Shown: positions 8,256-18,028 of the stretch, piece by piece
Layout of the letters: every line of letters begins with the position of its first letter
How positions within the stretch are numbered: position 1 is the first letter of the stretch
From: Methylotenera oryzisoli
GTDB lineage: Bacteria > Pseudomonadota > Gammaproteobacteria > Burkholderiales > Methylophilaceae
Direction of reading: 5' to 3'
Assembly (NCBI GenBank): GCA_945878695.1
Contig: CAMDXI010000003.1
Location: forward strand, 1-64,000
Length of the DNA: 64,000 nucleotides
Notes under the pieces: model-generated
The model's input: only the letters and a program-made list of their open reading frames with translations
What the model was told of the DNA's origin: nothing
Databases searched by the model: none
Program-made: the position numbers and the translations under genes

Positions 8256-11200
8256 TTATGCGGCTTGTTTTGCCGTTGCGGCAGCCAATTCGGTCAATGC
8301 GCGTTTGTATTCAATCGGCATGACTTTTACAAATTTGCTTCTTGATGCAGCCCAATCGGCCAACAAGGCTTGGGCTCGCAGACTACCGGTATAGTTCGCA
8401 TGCTTTTCTATCAGCGTTTTGAGTGTGACTTCGTCTGGCTGATTTAAATGCTGCACTTTACCCACAGCGGCATCGGCCGCTTCCACTTTTTCTAAGGCGA
8501 CCATGCTCATGTTGCAACGTTTAGCAAACAAGCCGTCTTCGTCATAGACATAAGCCACGCCGCCACTCATGCCGGCGGCAAAGTTTTGACCGGTGACGCC
8601 CAATACCACAACGGTACCGCCAGTCATGTATTCGCAGCCGTGGTTACCCACGCCTTCGACCACGGCCGTGGCGCCCGAATTGCGCACACAGAAACGCTCA
8701 CCGGCCACGCCTCTGAAATAGCTTTCACCGGTAGTCGCGCCGTACATGACGGTGTTACCGACTATGATGTTTTCATGCGCTAGGCCACCAAAGGCGAACG
8801 GCGGTTTAATGATGATGCGTCCGCCGCATAAGCCTTTTCCGACGTAGTCGTTGCCTTCGCCGCTTAATTCAAAGGTGATGCCTTTGGCTAAGAAAGCAGC
8901 AAAGCTTTGGCCCGAGGTGCCGTTAAAATTGATGTGTATGCTGTCATCTGGCAAACCGGCGTGACCAAAACGGGTGGCAATTTGATTAGACAACATGGTG
9001 CCTACCGTGCGGTTGGTATTGGAGATTGCCACGTCCAACACGACTTTTTTACCGTCTTCCAATGCTGGCTTGGCCATGGCCACCAGCTTATTGTCTAACG
9101 CATGGATTAAGCCGTGATCTTGCACATCATTGTGTTTACGTGATACGTCTGCTGGCATGACTGGCAAATGGAACACTTTGCTGAAATCCAGGCCGTTGAT
9201 TTTCCAGTGCTCGATACCGGCTTGCATGTCCAGCAAATCGGCGCGGCCGATTAAATCATCAAACTTCGCCACGCCAATAGAGGCCATCAATTCACGCACT
9301 TCTTCAGCCACAAAGAAGAAGTAATTCACCACGTGCTCAGGCTGTCCAGTAAAGCGTTTACGCAATTCTGGGTCTTGCGTGGCCACACCAACCGGGCAAG
9401 TATTCAAATGGCATTTACGCATCATGATGCAGCCTTCTACCACTAGCGGTGCGGTGGCAAAACCAAACTCGTCAGCCCCTAGCAAGGCGCCTATGACCAC
9501 GTCGCGGCCGGTTTTAATTTGACCGTCTACCTGCAAAATCACGCGGCCGCGTAATTGATTGAGCACCAAGGTTTGCTGTGTTTCAGCCAACCCTATTTCC
9601 CACGGTCCACCGGCATGCTTCACCGATGAAATTGGCGATGCGCCGGTGCCGCCGTCATGACCCGCAATCACAATGTGATCCGATTTGGCTTTGGCCACAC
9701 CGGCCGCTACCGTACCCACACCGGTTTCAGCGACTAATTTGACGGAAATGGATGCTTTAGGATTGGCATTTTTAAGGTCGTGTATCAGTTGCGCCAAATC
9801 TTCAATCGAATAAATATCGTGGTGCGGTGGCGGTGAAATCAAACCCACGCCTGGCACAGAGAAACGCAATTTAGCAATGTACTCGCTGACTTTATGGCCA
9901 GGTAATTGGCCGCCTTCACCAGGTTTAGCACCTTGCGCCATTTTGATTTGTATCTGATCGGCGGAAGCCAAGTATTCGGCCGTCACACCAAAGCGACCAG
10001 ACGCCACTTGTTTGATGCTAGAGCGCATGGAATCGCCGGCTTGCAAGGCGATGTCTTTGACTATTCTGTCGCTGCCTATGACATTGGCCATGGTGGTGGC
10101 ACTGGCTACTGGGATAAAACGCTTAGCGTCTTCGCCGCCTTCCCCGGTGTTGGATTTACCGCCTATGCGGTTCATGGCAATCGCCAAGGTCGCATGCGCC
10201 TCAGTCGAAATGGAGCCCAATGACATGGCACCAGTAGCAAAGCGTTTGACGATCTCTTTCGCCGGTTCAACTTTGTCCAAAGGAATCGCCGCGCCCACCG
10301 ATTTAATTTCAAACAAACCGCGCAAGGTCATGTGACGACGCGTTTGATCGTTGATTAATTGGGCGTATTCTTTGTAAGTGTCCGCTGAATTAGTGCGAGT
10401 GGCATGTTGCAATTTAGCAATCGAATCCGGCGTCCACATGTGCTCTTCACCGCGCACGCGGAAAGCATACTCGCCACCGGCATCTAAATGTTTAGCCAAT
10501 ACTGGGTCGTCGCCAAAAGCTGCCGTATGCAAGCGCTCGGCTTCTTCCGCCACTTGCGCCAAACCTATGCCTTCGATGTTGGTGGTGGTGCCGGTGAAGT
10601 ATTGATTAACAAAGGCGCTGTTTAGGCCAATGGCTTCAAATATTTGTGCGCCACAGTAAGATTGGTAAGTGGAAATACCCATTTTAGACATGACTTTATA
10701 CAAGCCTTTGCCTACCGCCTTAACAAACTTTTTAGCCGCTTCGTGGCTATCTTTAACGTCCATGTGCTTGATGGTTTCAAACGCTAACCAAGGGCAAACC
10801 GCTTCCGCGCCGTAACCGGCCAATAAGGCAAAGTGGTGCACTTCGCGCGCCGATCCGGTGTCAACAACCAAGCCTGCGCTGGTGCGTAAACCGGTTTTTA
10901 CCAAATGCTCGTGGGTGGCTGAACAAGCTAATAAAGCTGGGATCGCCATGCGATCGGCACTCACGCCTCGATCAGACAGAATCAAAATGTTGAAGCCATC
11001 TTGCACGGCTTTTTCTGCCGCACTGGTAATGGCGGCCACGGCTTTAGCCATGCCAGCCTTACCCTGTGATAGCGGATACGTGATGTCCAATACGATGGAT
11101 TTATATTGGTTCTGCGTGAAGGTCGCGATGGCTTTTAATTGCGCCAGCTCGTCCAAGGTTAAGACCGGTTGCGCGGCTTCCAATCGCATAGGCGGGTAGT

Positions 11201-12896
11201 CTACGTCCACCCCTAATAAATTGGGTTTAGGACCGATAAAGGTCACCAAAGACATCACCAACTCTTCACGAATCGGATCAATAGGCGGGTTGGTCACTTG
11301 CGCGAACAACTGTTTGAAATAGTTATAGAGTAATTTTGGTTTAACCGACAACACCGGTAAAGCCGCATCGTTACCCATGGAACCCGAGCCTTCTTCGCCA
11401 TTTTCCACCATGGGCTGCATAACGAATTTGATGTCTTCTTGGGTGTAACCAAAGGCCTGTTGGGTATCCAACAAATTGGCTGCCATGGCTAATTCGGCGT
11501 CAACTTTTGGCATGTCGCTTAAGAAGTAACGCGTTTTTTCTAGCCATTGCTTGTAAGGTTTGGCCGTTGCTAAGGCATTTTTGACTTCAGCATCGCCTAT
11601 GATGCGACCTTGCTCCATGTCGATTAACAACATTTTGCCTGGCTCTAAGCGCCATTTTTTTACGATTTTTTCTTGCGGGAAAGTCAGCACGCCCATTTCC
11701 GAGGCCATCATCACCAAATCGTCATCGGTCACTAGGTAACGCGCAGGACGCAAACCGTTGCGATCCAAAGTGGCGCCTATCATGCGGCCATCGGTGAAGG
11801 CGACGGCGGCTGGGCCATCCCATGGCTCCATCAAAGCAGCATGGTATTCGTAAAAAGCACGGCGCTCTTGATCCATCAAACTGTTGTTGCTCCAGGCTTC
11901 TGGAATCAGCATCATCATGGCATGCGGCAAGGAATAACCGCCGGCCACTAGCAACTCTAAGCAGTTATCAAAACAGGCAGAATCGGACTGGCCGTCCACG
12001 ATCAATGGCCACAACTTTTCTAAATCTTCACCTATCACGCTGGACTTCATGGTTTCGTGACGCGCCGCCATCCAATTGACGTTACCTTGCACGGTATTGA
12101 TTTCGCCGTTGTGCGCAATCATGCGGAAAGGGTGCGCTAAATCCCAGGCAGGGAAGGTATTGGTGGAAAAGCGTTGGTGCACTAAGGCTAAAGCCGACAC
12201 CAATGTTTCGTCGTTTAAATCTTGGTAATACACGCCCACTTCATTGGCCAGCAACATGCCTTTGTAGACGATGGTACGAGAGGATAAGGAAGGGATGTAA
12301 AAGGTGGCTTTGTCTTGCAAATTAAGCGCACGAACCGCGTGCTCAATGCGCTTACGGATGACAAACAATTTACGCTCAAACACCGTTTGATCAGCGTCCG
12401 TAGCACCTATGATTAACTGGCGCATAGTCGGTTCAACATCACGTGCTGCTTGGGCTATGTTGCTGTTGTTGACCGGCGTATCGCGCCAGCCTAGTAAGTT
12501 TTGTTTTTCTTCTGCGACTATCTTGGCGATCAGGCTGACGCAGGCCTGACAGTTTTCCGCTGCTTGCGGTAAGAACACGTTAGCCACGGCGTATTGGCCA
12601 GCTGCTGGCAAAGTAATGCCTAATTTAGCGGCTTCTTTGCGCATGAAGGCATCGGGCATTTGCATGAGCAAACCAGCGCCATCACCTAATTTTGGATCGT
12701 AGCCAGTCGCGCCACGGTGCGTCAGGTTGGTTAATAACTCCAAGCCTTTTTGCACGATATCGTGGGATTTTTTGCCTTTAATGTGCGCCACAAATCCAAC
12801 GCCACAAGCATCACGCTCGTTAGTCGGATTGTATAAACCTTGCTGCGCTGGCTTGCCTGAATTGACGTGGATTGCCTTACTTAAACCTGATGCCAT
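8256..12896 (-). CDS. gltB: Glutamate synthase (NADPH) large subunit
   Basis: The alpha subunit makes two glutamates from glutamine and 2-oxoglutarate in the GS-GOGAT ammonia-assimilation cycle. It has 1546 residues, as usual. C31 in [14 protein letters not shown] is the nucleophile of the N-terminal class II glutaminase domain, exposed by removal of a 30-residue propeptide. A central domain follows, then the FMN-binding synthase domain with [22 protein letters not shown]. Its [13 protein letters not shown] segment contributes to the 3Fe-4S cluster. A C-terminal glycine-rich beta-helix carries repeated GG motifs. It is first in the gltB-gltD operon, and its promoter should lie in the 138-bp gap to hemL. 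Confidence 0.97.
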   Translation of the reverse strand: MASGLSKAIHVNSGKPAQQGLYNPTNERDACGVGFVAHIKGKKSHDIVQKGLELLTNLTHRGATGYDPKLGDGAGLLMQMPDAFMRKEAAKLGITLPAAGQYAVANVFLPQAAENCQACVSLIAKIVAEEKQNLLGWRDTPVNNSNIAQAARDVEPTMRQLIIGATDADQTVFERKLFVIRKRIEHAVRALNLQDKATFYIPSLSSRTIVYKGMLLANEVGVYYQDLNDETLVSALALVHQRFSTNTFPAWDLAHPFRMIAHNGEINTVQGNVNWMAARHETMKSSVIGEDLEKLWPLIVDGQSDSACFDNCLELLVAGGYSLPHAMMMLIPEAWSNNSLMDQERRAFYEYHAALMEPWDGPAAVAFTDGRMIGATLDRNGLRPARYLVTDDDLVMMASEMGVLTFPQEKIVKKWRLEPGKMLLIDMEQGRIIGDAEVKNALATAKPYKQWLEKTRYFLSDMPKVDAELAMAANLLDTQQAFGYTQEDIKFVMQPMVENGEEGSGSMGNDAALPVLSVKPKLLYNYFKQLFAQVTNPPIDPIREELVMSLVTFIGPKPNLLGVDVDYPPMRLEAAQPVLTLDELAQLKAIATFTQNQYKSIVLDITYPLSQGKAGMAKAVAAITSAAEKAVQDGFNILILSDRGVSADRMAIPALLACSATHEHLVKTGLRTSAGLVVDTGSAREVHHFALLAGYGAEAVCPWLAFETIKHMDVKDSHEAAKKFVKAVGKGLYKVMSKMGISTYQSYCGAQIFEAIGLNSAFVNQYFTGTTTNIEGIGLAQVAEEAERLHTAAFGDDPVLAKHLDAGGEYAFRVRGEEHMWTPDSIAKLQHATRTNSADTYKEYAQLINDQTRRHMTLRGLFEIKSVGAAIPLDKVEPAKEIVKRFATGAMSLGSISTEAHATLAIAMNRIGGKSNTGEGGEDAKRFIPVASATTMANVIGSDRIVKDIALQAGDSMRSSIKQVASGRFGVTAEYLASADQIQIKMAQGAKPGEGGQLPGHKVSEYIAKLRFSVPGVGLISPPPHHDIYSIEDLAQLIHDLKNANPKASISVKLVAETGVGTVAAGVAKAKSDHIVIAGHDGGTGASPISSVKHAGGPWEIGLAETQQTLVLNQLRGRVILQVDGQIKTGRDVVIGALLGADEFGFATAPLVVEGCIMMRKCHLNTCPVGVATQDPELRKRFTGQPEHVVNYFFFVAEEVRELMASIGVAKFDDLIGRADLLDMQAGIEHWKINGLDFSKVFHLPVMPADVSRKHNDVQDHGLIHALDNKLVAMAKPALEDGKKVVLDVAISNTNRTVGTMLSNQIATRFGHAGLPDDSIHINFNGTSGQSFAAFLAKGITFELSGEGNDYVGKGLCGGRIIIKPPFAFGGLAHENIIVGNTVMYGATTGESYFRGVAGERFCVRNSGATAVVEGVGNHGCEYMTGGTVVVLGVTGQNFAAGMSGGVAYVYDEDGLFAKRCNMSMVALEKVEAADAAVGKVQHLNQPDEVTLKTLIEKHANYTGSLRAQALLADWAASRSKFVKVMPIEYKRALTELAAATAKQAA

Positions 12897-13034
12897 ATTA
12901 TCTAATCACAAAACATTTAGAGGAACCCTAAAGTTTACCGTTAAATGCCTATCTGTTCAATAAGATACCGCTTAAAGTTACAGAATAATTAAGCTGGCCG
13001 CCTTTAAATAAGCCAAACATTGCATGGCCGACAG

Positions 13035-14315
13035 CTAAAGTGATGCAAAGGCTTTTCTAGCGGCCGCTAAAGTAAGCGCGATGTCTTCGTCGGTGTGCGC
13101 GGCCGAAACAAAGCCGGCTTCAAAAGCCGACGGCCCTAGGTAGACGCCGCTGTCTAACATACTGTGGAAAAAGCGGTTGAAGTGCTCTTTGTTGGATTGC
13201 ATGATTTCATGGTAACTGCTGGGGCAGTGCTGACTAAAATACAAACCAAACATGCCACCGACATTTTGCGCATTAAAAATCACGCCAGCCTCAGCGGCCG
13301 CGGCTTTTAAGCCCTCCACTAATTTTGCCGTTTGGGCGGCCAATTTGCTGTGGAAGTTAGGCGCTTGTATGAGTTGCAAGGTTTTTAAACCAGCGGTAAC
13401 GGCAATCGGATTGCCAGACAAGGTCCCCGCCTGATAGACCTTGCCCACCGGCGCCAAGCATTGCATGATGTCTTTACGGCCACCAAATGCCCCAACCGGT
13501 AAACCGCCACCGATCACCTTACCTAAAGTGGTCATGTCTGGCTTGATGTTGTAAAGCGCTTGTGCCCCACCCAAATGCACCCTAAAACCGGTCATCACTT
13601 CATCAAAAATCAACACGGCACCGTGCTTAGTGCAAAGCTCCCTAAGCGTTTGTAAAAAGGCTTGGTGCGGCACTATCAAATTCATGTTGCCCACCACGGG
13701 CTCAATAATGACGCAGGCAATTTCATCGCCCACTTGCGCAAACAAATCTTCCAATGCCTGACTGTTGTTGTACTCTAAAGTCAAAGTATGCGCCGCGACA
13801 CTGGCTGGCACGCCACCCGAATCGGGCTCGCCAAAGGTCAGCAAACCGGAACCGGCTTTCACCAGCAATCCATCAGAATGGCCGTGGTAACAACCCTCGA
13901 ATTTAACGATCTTGTCCCGGCCAGTAAACCCGCGTGCGGTTCGTATCGCACTCATGGTCGCCTCGGTGCCACTGCTATTTAGGCGCACCTGCTCCATGCT
14001 GGGCATTAATTTATTAATTAACTGGGCCATCTCCAGCTCTAAACCGGTTGGCGCACCAAACGACAAGCTGTTTTCGGCGGCAGCCTGCACGGCTTGGATC
14101 ACTTCAGGATGCGCATGACCGACTATCATCGGGCCCCAGGAATTGATGTAATCGATGTACTCTTTACCGTCCACGTCCCACAATCTAGAGCCCAAGCCTT
14201 TTTTAAAGAAAACCGGCGTGCCGCCTACGCTGCGAAAAGCCCGGACCGGCGAATTCACCCCACCCGGAATCAGCCGTTGGGATTGTTCAAATAAGGTTTG
14301 GTTAGTGGATGTCAT
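13035..14315 (-). CDS. hemL: Glutamate-1-semialdehyde 2,1-aminomutase
   Basis: A PLP enzyme that converts glutamate-1-semialdehyde to 5-aminolevulinate in the C5 route to heme. At 426 residues the length is typical. The opening [17 protein letters not shown], the [12 protein letters not shown] cofactor-phosphate segment, the [11 protein letters not shown]-type aspartate motif and the PLP lysine in [18 protein letters not shown] are all present. It is the last gene of a thiD-thiE-hemL run, 9 bp after thiE. With hemE in the same window, two heme-pathway steps are covered. Confidence 0.97.
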   Translation of the reverse strand: MTSTNQTLFEQSQRLIPGGVNSPVRAFRSVGGTPVFFKKGLGSRLWDVDGKEYIDYINSWGPMIVGHAHPEVIQAVQAAAENSLSFGAPTGLELEMAQLINKLMPSMEQVRLNSSGTEATMSAIRTARGFTGRDKIVKFEGCYHGHSDGLLVKAGSGLLTFGEPDSGGVPASVAAHTLTLEYNNSQALEDLFAQVGDEIACVIIEPVVGNMNLIVPHQAFLQTLRELCTKHGAVLIFDEVMTGFRVHLGGAQALYNIKPDMTTLGKVIGGGLPVGAFGGRKDIMQCLAPVGKVYQAGTLSGNPIAVTAGLKTLQLIQAPNFHSKLAAQTAKLVEGLKAAAAEAGVIFNAQNVGGMFGLYFSQHCPSSYHEIMQSNKEHFNRFFHSMLDSGVYLGPSAFEAGFVSAAHTDEDIALTLAAARKAFASL

Positions 14316-14324
14316 GGTTGAGCC

Positions 14325-14945
14325 TTACGCTTGGTTGCTAAATAATTGAGTGAATTTTTGTGCGCTTAATTTTACGTCATCTGCATTAAAAATGGCATGG
14401 ATTACCGCTACCGAACTGGCTCCCGCGGCTATCGCCTGCCCTGCGTTAGCCAAGTTAATGCCGCCTATGGCGACAACTGGAATGCTTAACTGCGCCTTAG
14501 CCAATTCAAACAAACTTAAATCGGCAACCGGCGCATTGGGTTTGGTGCTGGAGGCAAAACAAGCCCCAAAAGCCACGTAATCCACCCCGGCCTTGGCCGC
14601 AGCCAAAGCCAAATCCCATCGGTTGTAGCAGGAGGCGCCGAGTAATTTACCTTTACCTATTTTGCTGCGAATTTCCGCTAAATTGCCGTCATCGGCGCCT
14701 ATGTGCACGCCATCTGCATCTAAAGTTAAGCAGAGCTTTACCGAATCATTGATAATAAAAGGCACCCTATACTGCCGACACAAAGGCAAAATGGCCCGCG
14801 CCTGCTGCGTTTGCAATGGGTAATCGGCTAGTTTATTTCGGTATTGCAAGACGCTGATGCCGCCTTGCAAGGCCAAAGCCACTTTTGTCAGCAATAGCTC
14901 GGTATTGGTTTCATCCGGCGTAATGGCATACAAGCCTTTTATCAT
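14325..14945 (-). CDS. thiE: Thiamine-phosphate synthase
   Basis: ThiE joins HMP pyrophosphate and thiazole phosphate into thiamine phosphate. The 206-residue TIM barrel shows LYAITPDE at the N-terminus, VLQYRNK, the FIINDSVKLCLTLDADGVHIG segment that binds pyrophosphate and Mg, and the C-terminal VAIGGINLANAGQAIAAGASSVAVI loop. It lies 15 bp after thiD and 9 bp before hemL, so the three are co-transcribed. No TPP riboswitch fold is recognisable upstream. Confidence 0.96.
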   Translation of the reverse strand: MIKGLYAITPDETNTELLLTKVALALQGGISVLQYRNKLADYPLQTQQARAILPLCRQYRVPFIINDSVKLCLTLDADGVHIGADDGNLAEIRSKIGKGKLLGASCYNRWDLALAAAKAGVDYVAFGACFASSTKPNAPVADLSLFELAKAQLSIPVVAIGGINLANAGQAIAAGASSVAVIHAIFNADDVKLSAQKFTQLFSNQA

Positions 14946-14960
14946 GAGAGGCGCGCTGTT

Positions 14961-15821
14961 TTAATGGCTTTTACTGGAGGCTTCGCCGCTGTTAACCACG
15001 GCATCTTCTTCATCGCGCGCCCAAAACATGCGATCGGGTATGAACTGGCCCATGCCTGGCCTAAAACCGTGTTTTAGGGTTTGCCAAGTAAATTCTTGCG
15101 CCTCGGCAACGGCGTCTTCCATGCTTAAGCCGTGCGCCATGCAGGCGGCAATGGCGCTGGTCATGGTGCAACCCGAGCCATGGTAATTACCAGGCAAGCG
15201 CTCCCATTTATAGGCTTTAATCAATTTGTTGTCACCGTACAAGGTGTTGGTCACCTCTAGCGTGCGCTCGTGGGTGCCGGTGATTAACACGTACTCACTG
15301 CCCATGGCTAAAAGCCGCGCGGCACTTTCATCCAGCGAGGTCAACGCCACCTCATCGCTGTCGTCAGCAAAAGCAAAACGGCGAGCTTCCAAACTATTTG
15401 GGGTAATCAAGGTGGCTTGCGGAAAGAGCAGCTCTATCATGGCATCCATCATGTCATCGTTGCTTAAATCGTCACCGCGACCCGAGCTTAAAATGGGGTC
15501 GATTAACAAAGGCACATCGGGATAGTCGGCCATGATTTCGGCTATCACGGCGACGTTTTCAACTGAGCCCAATATGCCTAACTTAAACGCCGATACTTGC
15601 ACGTCTTCTAGGATAGCTCGCGCCTGATCGTTGACCCAATCGGCATCCATGGCCAACACGCTGTCTACACCGCGGGTGTCTTGCACAGTAATGGCCGTGA
15701 CCACCGACAAGGGGTGGCAACCTATGCTGGCAAAAGTTAGGATGTCCGCCTGCAAGCCTGCCCCGCCACTTGGGTCGGTGCCGGCAAAGGTGAGTACTGA
15801 TGGTGGTGCTTGGTTGGCCAT
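14961..15821 (-). CDS. thiD: Hydroxymethylpyrimidine / phosphomethylpyrimidine kinase
   Basis: ThiD phosphorylates HMP and HMP-P for thiamine synthesis. It is a ribokinase-fold protein of 286 residues from this start. The N-terminal GTDPSGGAGLQADILTF, SVVTAITVQDTRGV, the LIDPILSSGRGD segment and the anion-hole GNYHGSGCTMTSAIAA are all characteristic. A longer frame begins at 15875 but would run into tRNA-Gly, so the ATG at 15821 (MANQAPPS) is chosen. It leads the thiD-thiE-hemL operon. Confidence 0.96.
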   Translation of the reverse strand: MANQAPPSVLTFAGTDPSGGAGLQADILTFASIGCHPLSVVTAITVQDTRGVDSVLAMDADWVNDQARAILEDVQVSAFKLGILGSVENVAVIAEIMADYPDVPLLIDPILSSGRGDDLSNDDMMDAMIELLFPQATLITPNSLEARRFAFADDSDEVALTSLDESAARLLAMGSEYVLITGTHERTLEVTNTLYGDNKLIKAYKWERLPGNYHGSGCTMTSAIAACMAHGLSMEDAVAEAQEFTWQTLKHGFRPGMGQFIPDRMFWARDEEDAVVNSGEASSKSH

Positions 15822-15847
15822 ATAGTCGTAAACTTTTAATTTGTCGA

Positions 15848-15921
15848 TGGAGCGGGCGATGGGAATCGAACCCACGGCACTAGCTTGGGAAGCTAGGGTA
15901 TTACCATTATACGACGCCCGC
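15848..15921 (-). tRNA. tRNA-Gly (anticodon CCC)
   Basis: A 74-base cloverleaf with acceptor GCGGGCG/CGCCCGC, anticodon loop TTCCCAA giving CCC, T-arm GGTTCGATTCC and encoded CCA at 15848-15850. It resembles glyU of enterobacteria. It sits 26 bp upstream of the thiD start on the same strand and next to a foreign-looking gene at 16017-17984. Confidence 0.95.
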
Positions 15922-16016
15922 CTAATGCGTCATTTTACTGCATTTTGCTTGGACGCTGTGCGAGGTGGTTTTTAATTACATTGTCTTTAGATGCCACTAA
16001 AAATATTTAGTAGTTT

Positions 16017-17984
16017 TCAAATCTCATTAAGTCCAAGTGACCGCAAATATTTGAATGTCTCATCATAAAAATGAGGCTGCCTTGTTTCATCTTGGCTACT
16101 TCCATATGGAACAAATATCACCATTCCTTGACGAGCCCTAGTCAACAAAACTCGGTATGCATTTTTTAAATATCGCTTTGAGTCCTCGTCATTTACTGTT
16201 TGCCACTTAGCTCCTCTAAAAGATCGAAGCAACCACTCTTCCCCGTTATGCCTGAGATCAGCATCCCATGCAACGCAAGTCCAATCGAGTTCTAATCCCT
16301 GTATGTCAAATTCGGTAGCCACGTCCTCTAAGAAATAAGATGATCGTATGTCATTAGACTCATTAAGAAACCAGTTAATCGGGTCAATTGAATTTTTTAC
16401 GTTAATAGCAAATGGCTTTAAACGAATCGCACCAGACGATGCAATTAATCCATAACGTTCAGAGCCTCGGGCCTGCGACCGTATCCATTTTTTTGCACTC
16501 TCGATATCCCTTGTAATACATATTGGAAAAGTGTTCTCAATAACTGAATATAACGCTTTAGCTTTTTCAGAATCACAATCTAAAAGCGCCTTTACAAAAG
16601 CAGCTACTTTTTCAGACCTAAAAGATCGAACAGAGACAGATAAATGAAGGTCTTGATGCAAGCATACTTTTGATGAACTATTTAGGTCATATAAAGCTTT
16701 GCCCTGCGTGTATTCATAATCTGTTAACTTATTCGAAATATGAATATTCCAGCTTGGGAATGATCGTTTAAGAGATGCAAACCATTCTTGCAAGCCAGCT
16801 TCACCAGTATTGATTTCCTGCCCCCCACCTATTAAACAAATAATGGTTGCCCAATCTAAATGGCGATCCATAACACTTATTAGAAATTCAGGCTCGGATT
16901 GGTTAAAATTGCTTTTGCCTTTTTTTGTTTTCATAAAAGAGGCTGTTTGCTTTAACGTCCAAGCTCGTTGCGCTTCATCAAAAACCACAACTCTTTCAAT
17001 GGGCGCCTTAGCGTTTTCTAGCGCATCGTCACGAAAATGATGAATATTTTGAATGAATGCTTTAGCTTTTGAAATTGTGCTGCTTTTCTTTTTCTTTTCA
17101 CCTTTATCTTTAGCAGTTTCTACCTCATTTCTTGCTAAAGCTTCTCTAAGCACATCAACTAAAGGCCCATTGCCTGAGAGAAATACAGCATGCTCAGAGT
17201 CATCCTCGTTATGCCATGAATTGGCTAAATTAAGACCAGCAAGGGTTTTGCCCGCTCCAGGCACCCCAGTTAAAAAGCAAATTGCTTTCTTGTTATTTTT
17301 CTTACAATCTTCAATTATTGAAGAAATAGCTTTTGCTGTTCTTGAAAGGTTGATTGCCCCCGCGTCTGACCTTGAAATCTCCTCGACATTGTGCCCCTGA
17401 TACAAGGCTTGAGCCGCCTCAATGATTGTTGGTGTTGGTTTATAAATTGAATCTAGCCAAACATCTGCATTTATTGGATCCTCTGTTACTTGATAGTTAG
17501 CCAAAGAAATTATTTTGGAAAGTGTTTTGCCATTAGTAAATATTGTTTTAGCTAATCCATCCTGATAAAAATCTATAACAGGTATTTGATCTTCGGCTTC
17601 AGTACAAATAAGAATAGGAACAATTTTTTTGTTGTGGCTTTGTTCATGAAAGTTTTTGAGATCAAGAGCGTAATCCGTTACTTGTGTAACTGCATGGTTT
17701 TCATAGGCATTAGCACCAACCTTAAACTCAATTGCAAATACAACACTTTTCGAAATAACTACACAATCGATGCGCTTACCCATGCGCGGAATACTGTATT
17801 CAAAAATTATTTCACCTGATATTTCTCTTAGCCAGCCCTTGAGTAGGTTAATCTGAATAATCCACGAATTTTTTTGCTGCTCTTCAAGCGAAAATTCATG
17901 GTTAGAAGTTAATTCTCCTAAAATAGATTTCGGTGATTCATCCAAAAAGTCAGATATTATTTTTCTGTAGTAATAACGACTCAT
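16017..17984 (-). CDS. Nuclease-like domain fused to DUF2075 superfamily 1 helicase/ATPase
   Basis: A 655-residue protein with two recognisable parts. Residues 1-130 contain RIDCVVISKSVVFAIEFKVG, giving a D73 - E86-x-K88 pattern of the PD-(D/E)XK nuclease fold. From about 235 there is a DUF2075 (Schlafen-related) helicase core. It has Walker A GVPGAGKT at 240-247, Walker B VVVFDEAQ at 332-339, an LIGGGQE motif III at 384-390, and near the end RVLLTRARQGMVIFVP, a motif VI with likely arginine fingers. A basic linker (DKGEKKKKSS) lies near 293-302. The gene is clearly richer in A+T than priA or thiD, and it sits alone between priA (44 bp upstream) and tRNA-Gly, which suggests transfer. Phage defence is a reasonable inference from this architecture but is not shown. 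Confidence 0.72.
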   Translation of the reverse strand: MSRYYYRKIISDFLDESPKSILGELTSNHEFSLEEQQKNSWIIQINLLKGWLREISGEIIFEYSIPRMGKRIDCVVISKSVVFAIEFKVGANAYENHAVTQVTDYALDLKNFHEQSHNKKIVPILICTEAEDQIPVIDFYQDGLAKTIFTNGKTLSKIISLANYQVTEDPINADVWLDSIYKPTPTIIEAAQALYQGHNVEEISRSDAGAINLSRTAKAISSIIEDCKKNNKKAICFLTGVPGAGKTLAGLNLANSWHNEDDSEHAVFLSGNGPLVDVLREALARNEVETAKDKGEKKKKSSTISKAKAFIQNIHHFRDDALENAKAPIERVVVFDEAQRAWTLKQTASFMKTKKGKSNFNQSEPEFLISVMDRHLDWATIICLIGGGQEINTGEAGLQEWFASLKRSFPSWNIHISNKLTDYEYTQGKALYDLNSSSKVCLHQDLHLSVSVRSFRSEKVAAFVKALLDCDSEKAKALYSVIENTFPICITRDIESAKKWIRSQARGSERYGLIASSGAIRLKPFAINVKNSIDPINWFLNESNDIRSSYFLEDVATEFDIQGLELDWTCVAWDADLRHNGEEWLLRSFRGAKWQTVNDEDSKRYLKNAYRVLLTRARQGMVIFVPYGSSQDETRQPHFYDETFKYLRSLGLNEI

Positions 17985-18028
17985 CCTAATTATGTCCTTT
18001 GCTACTTTATATGATGAAAATACGGCAC

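Noticed and set aside
14946-15860. TPP riboswitch for the thiD-thiE genes
   Set aside because: The space upstream of thiD is taken by tRNA-Gly and the intergenic gaps are too short; no TPP aptamer motif is visible.
15822-15875. Upstream extension of the thiD frame
   Set aside because: It overlaps the 3' half of tRNA-Gly and lacks homologous sequence; the family N-terminus begins at the ATG at 15821.
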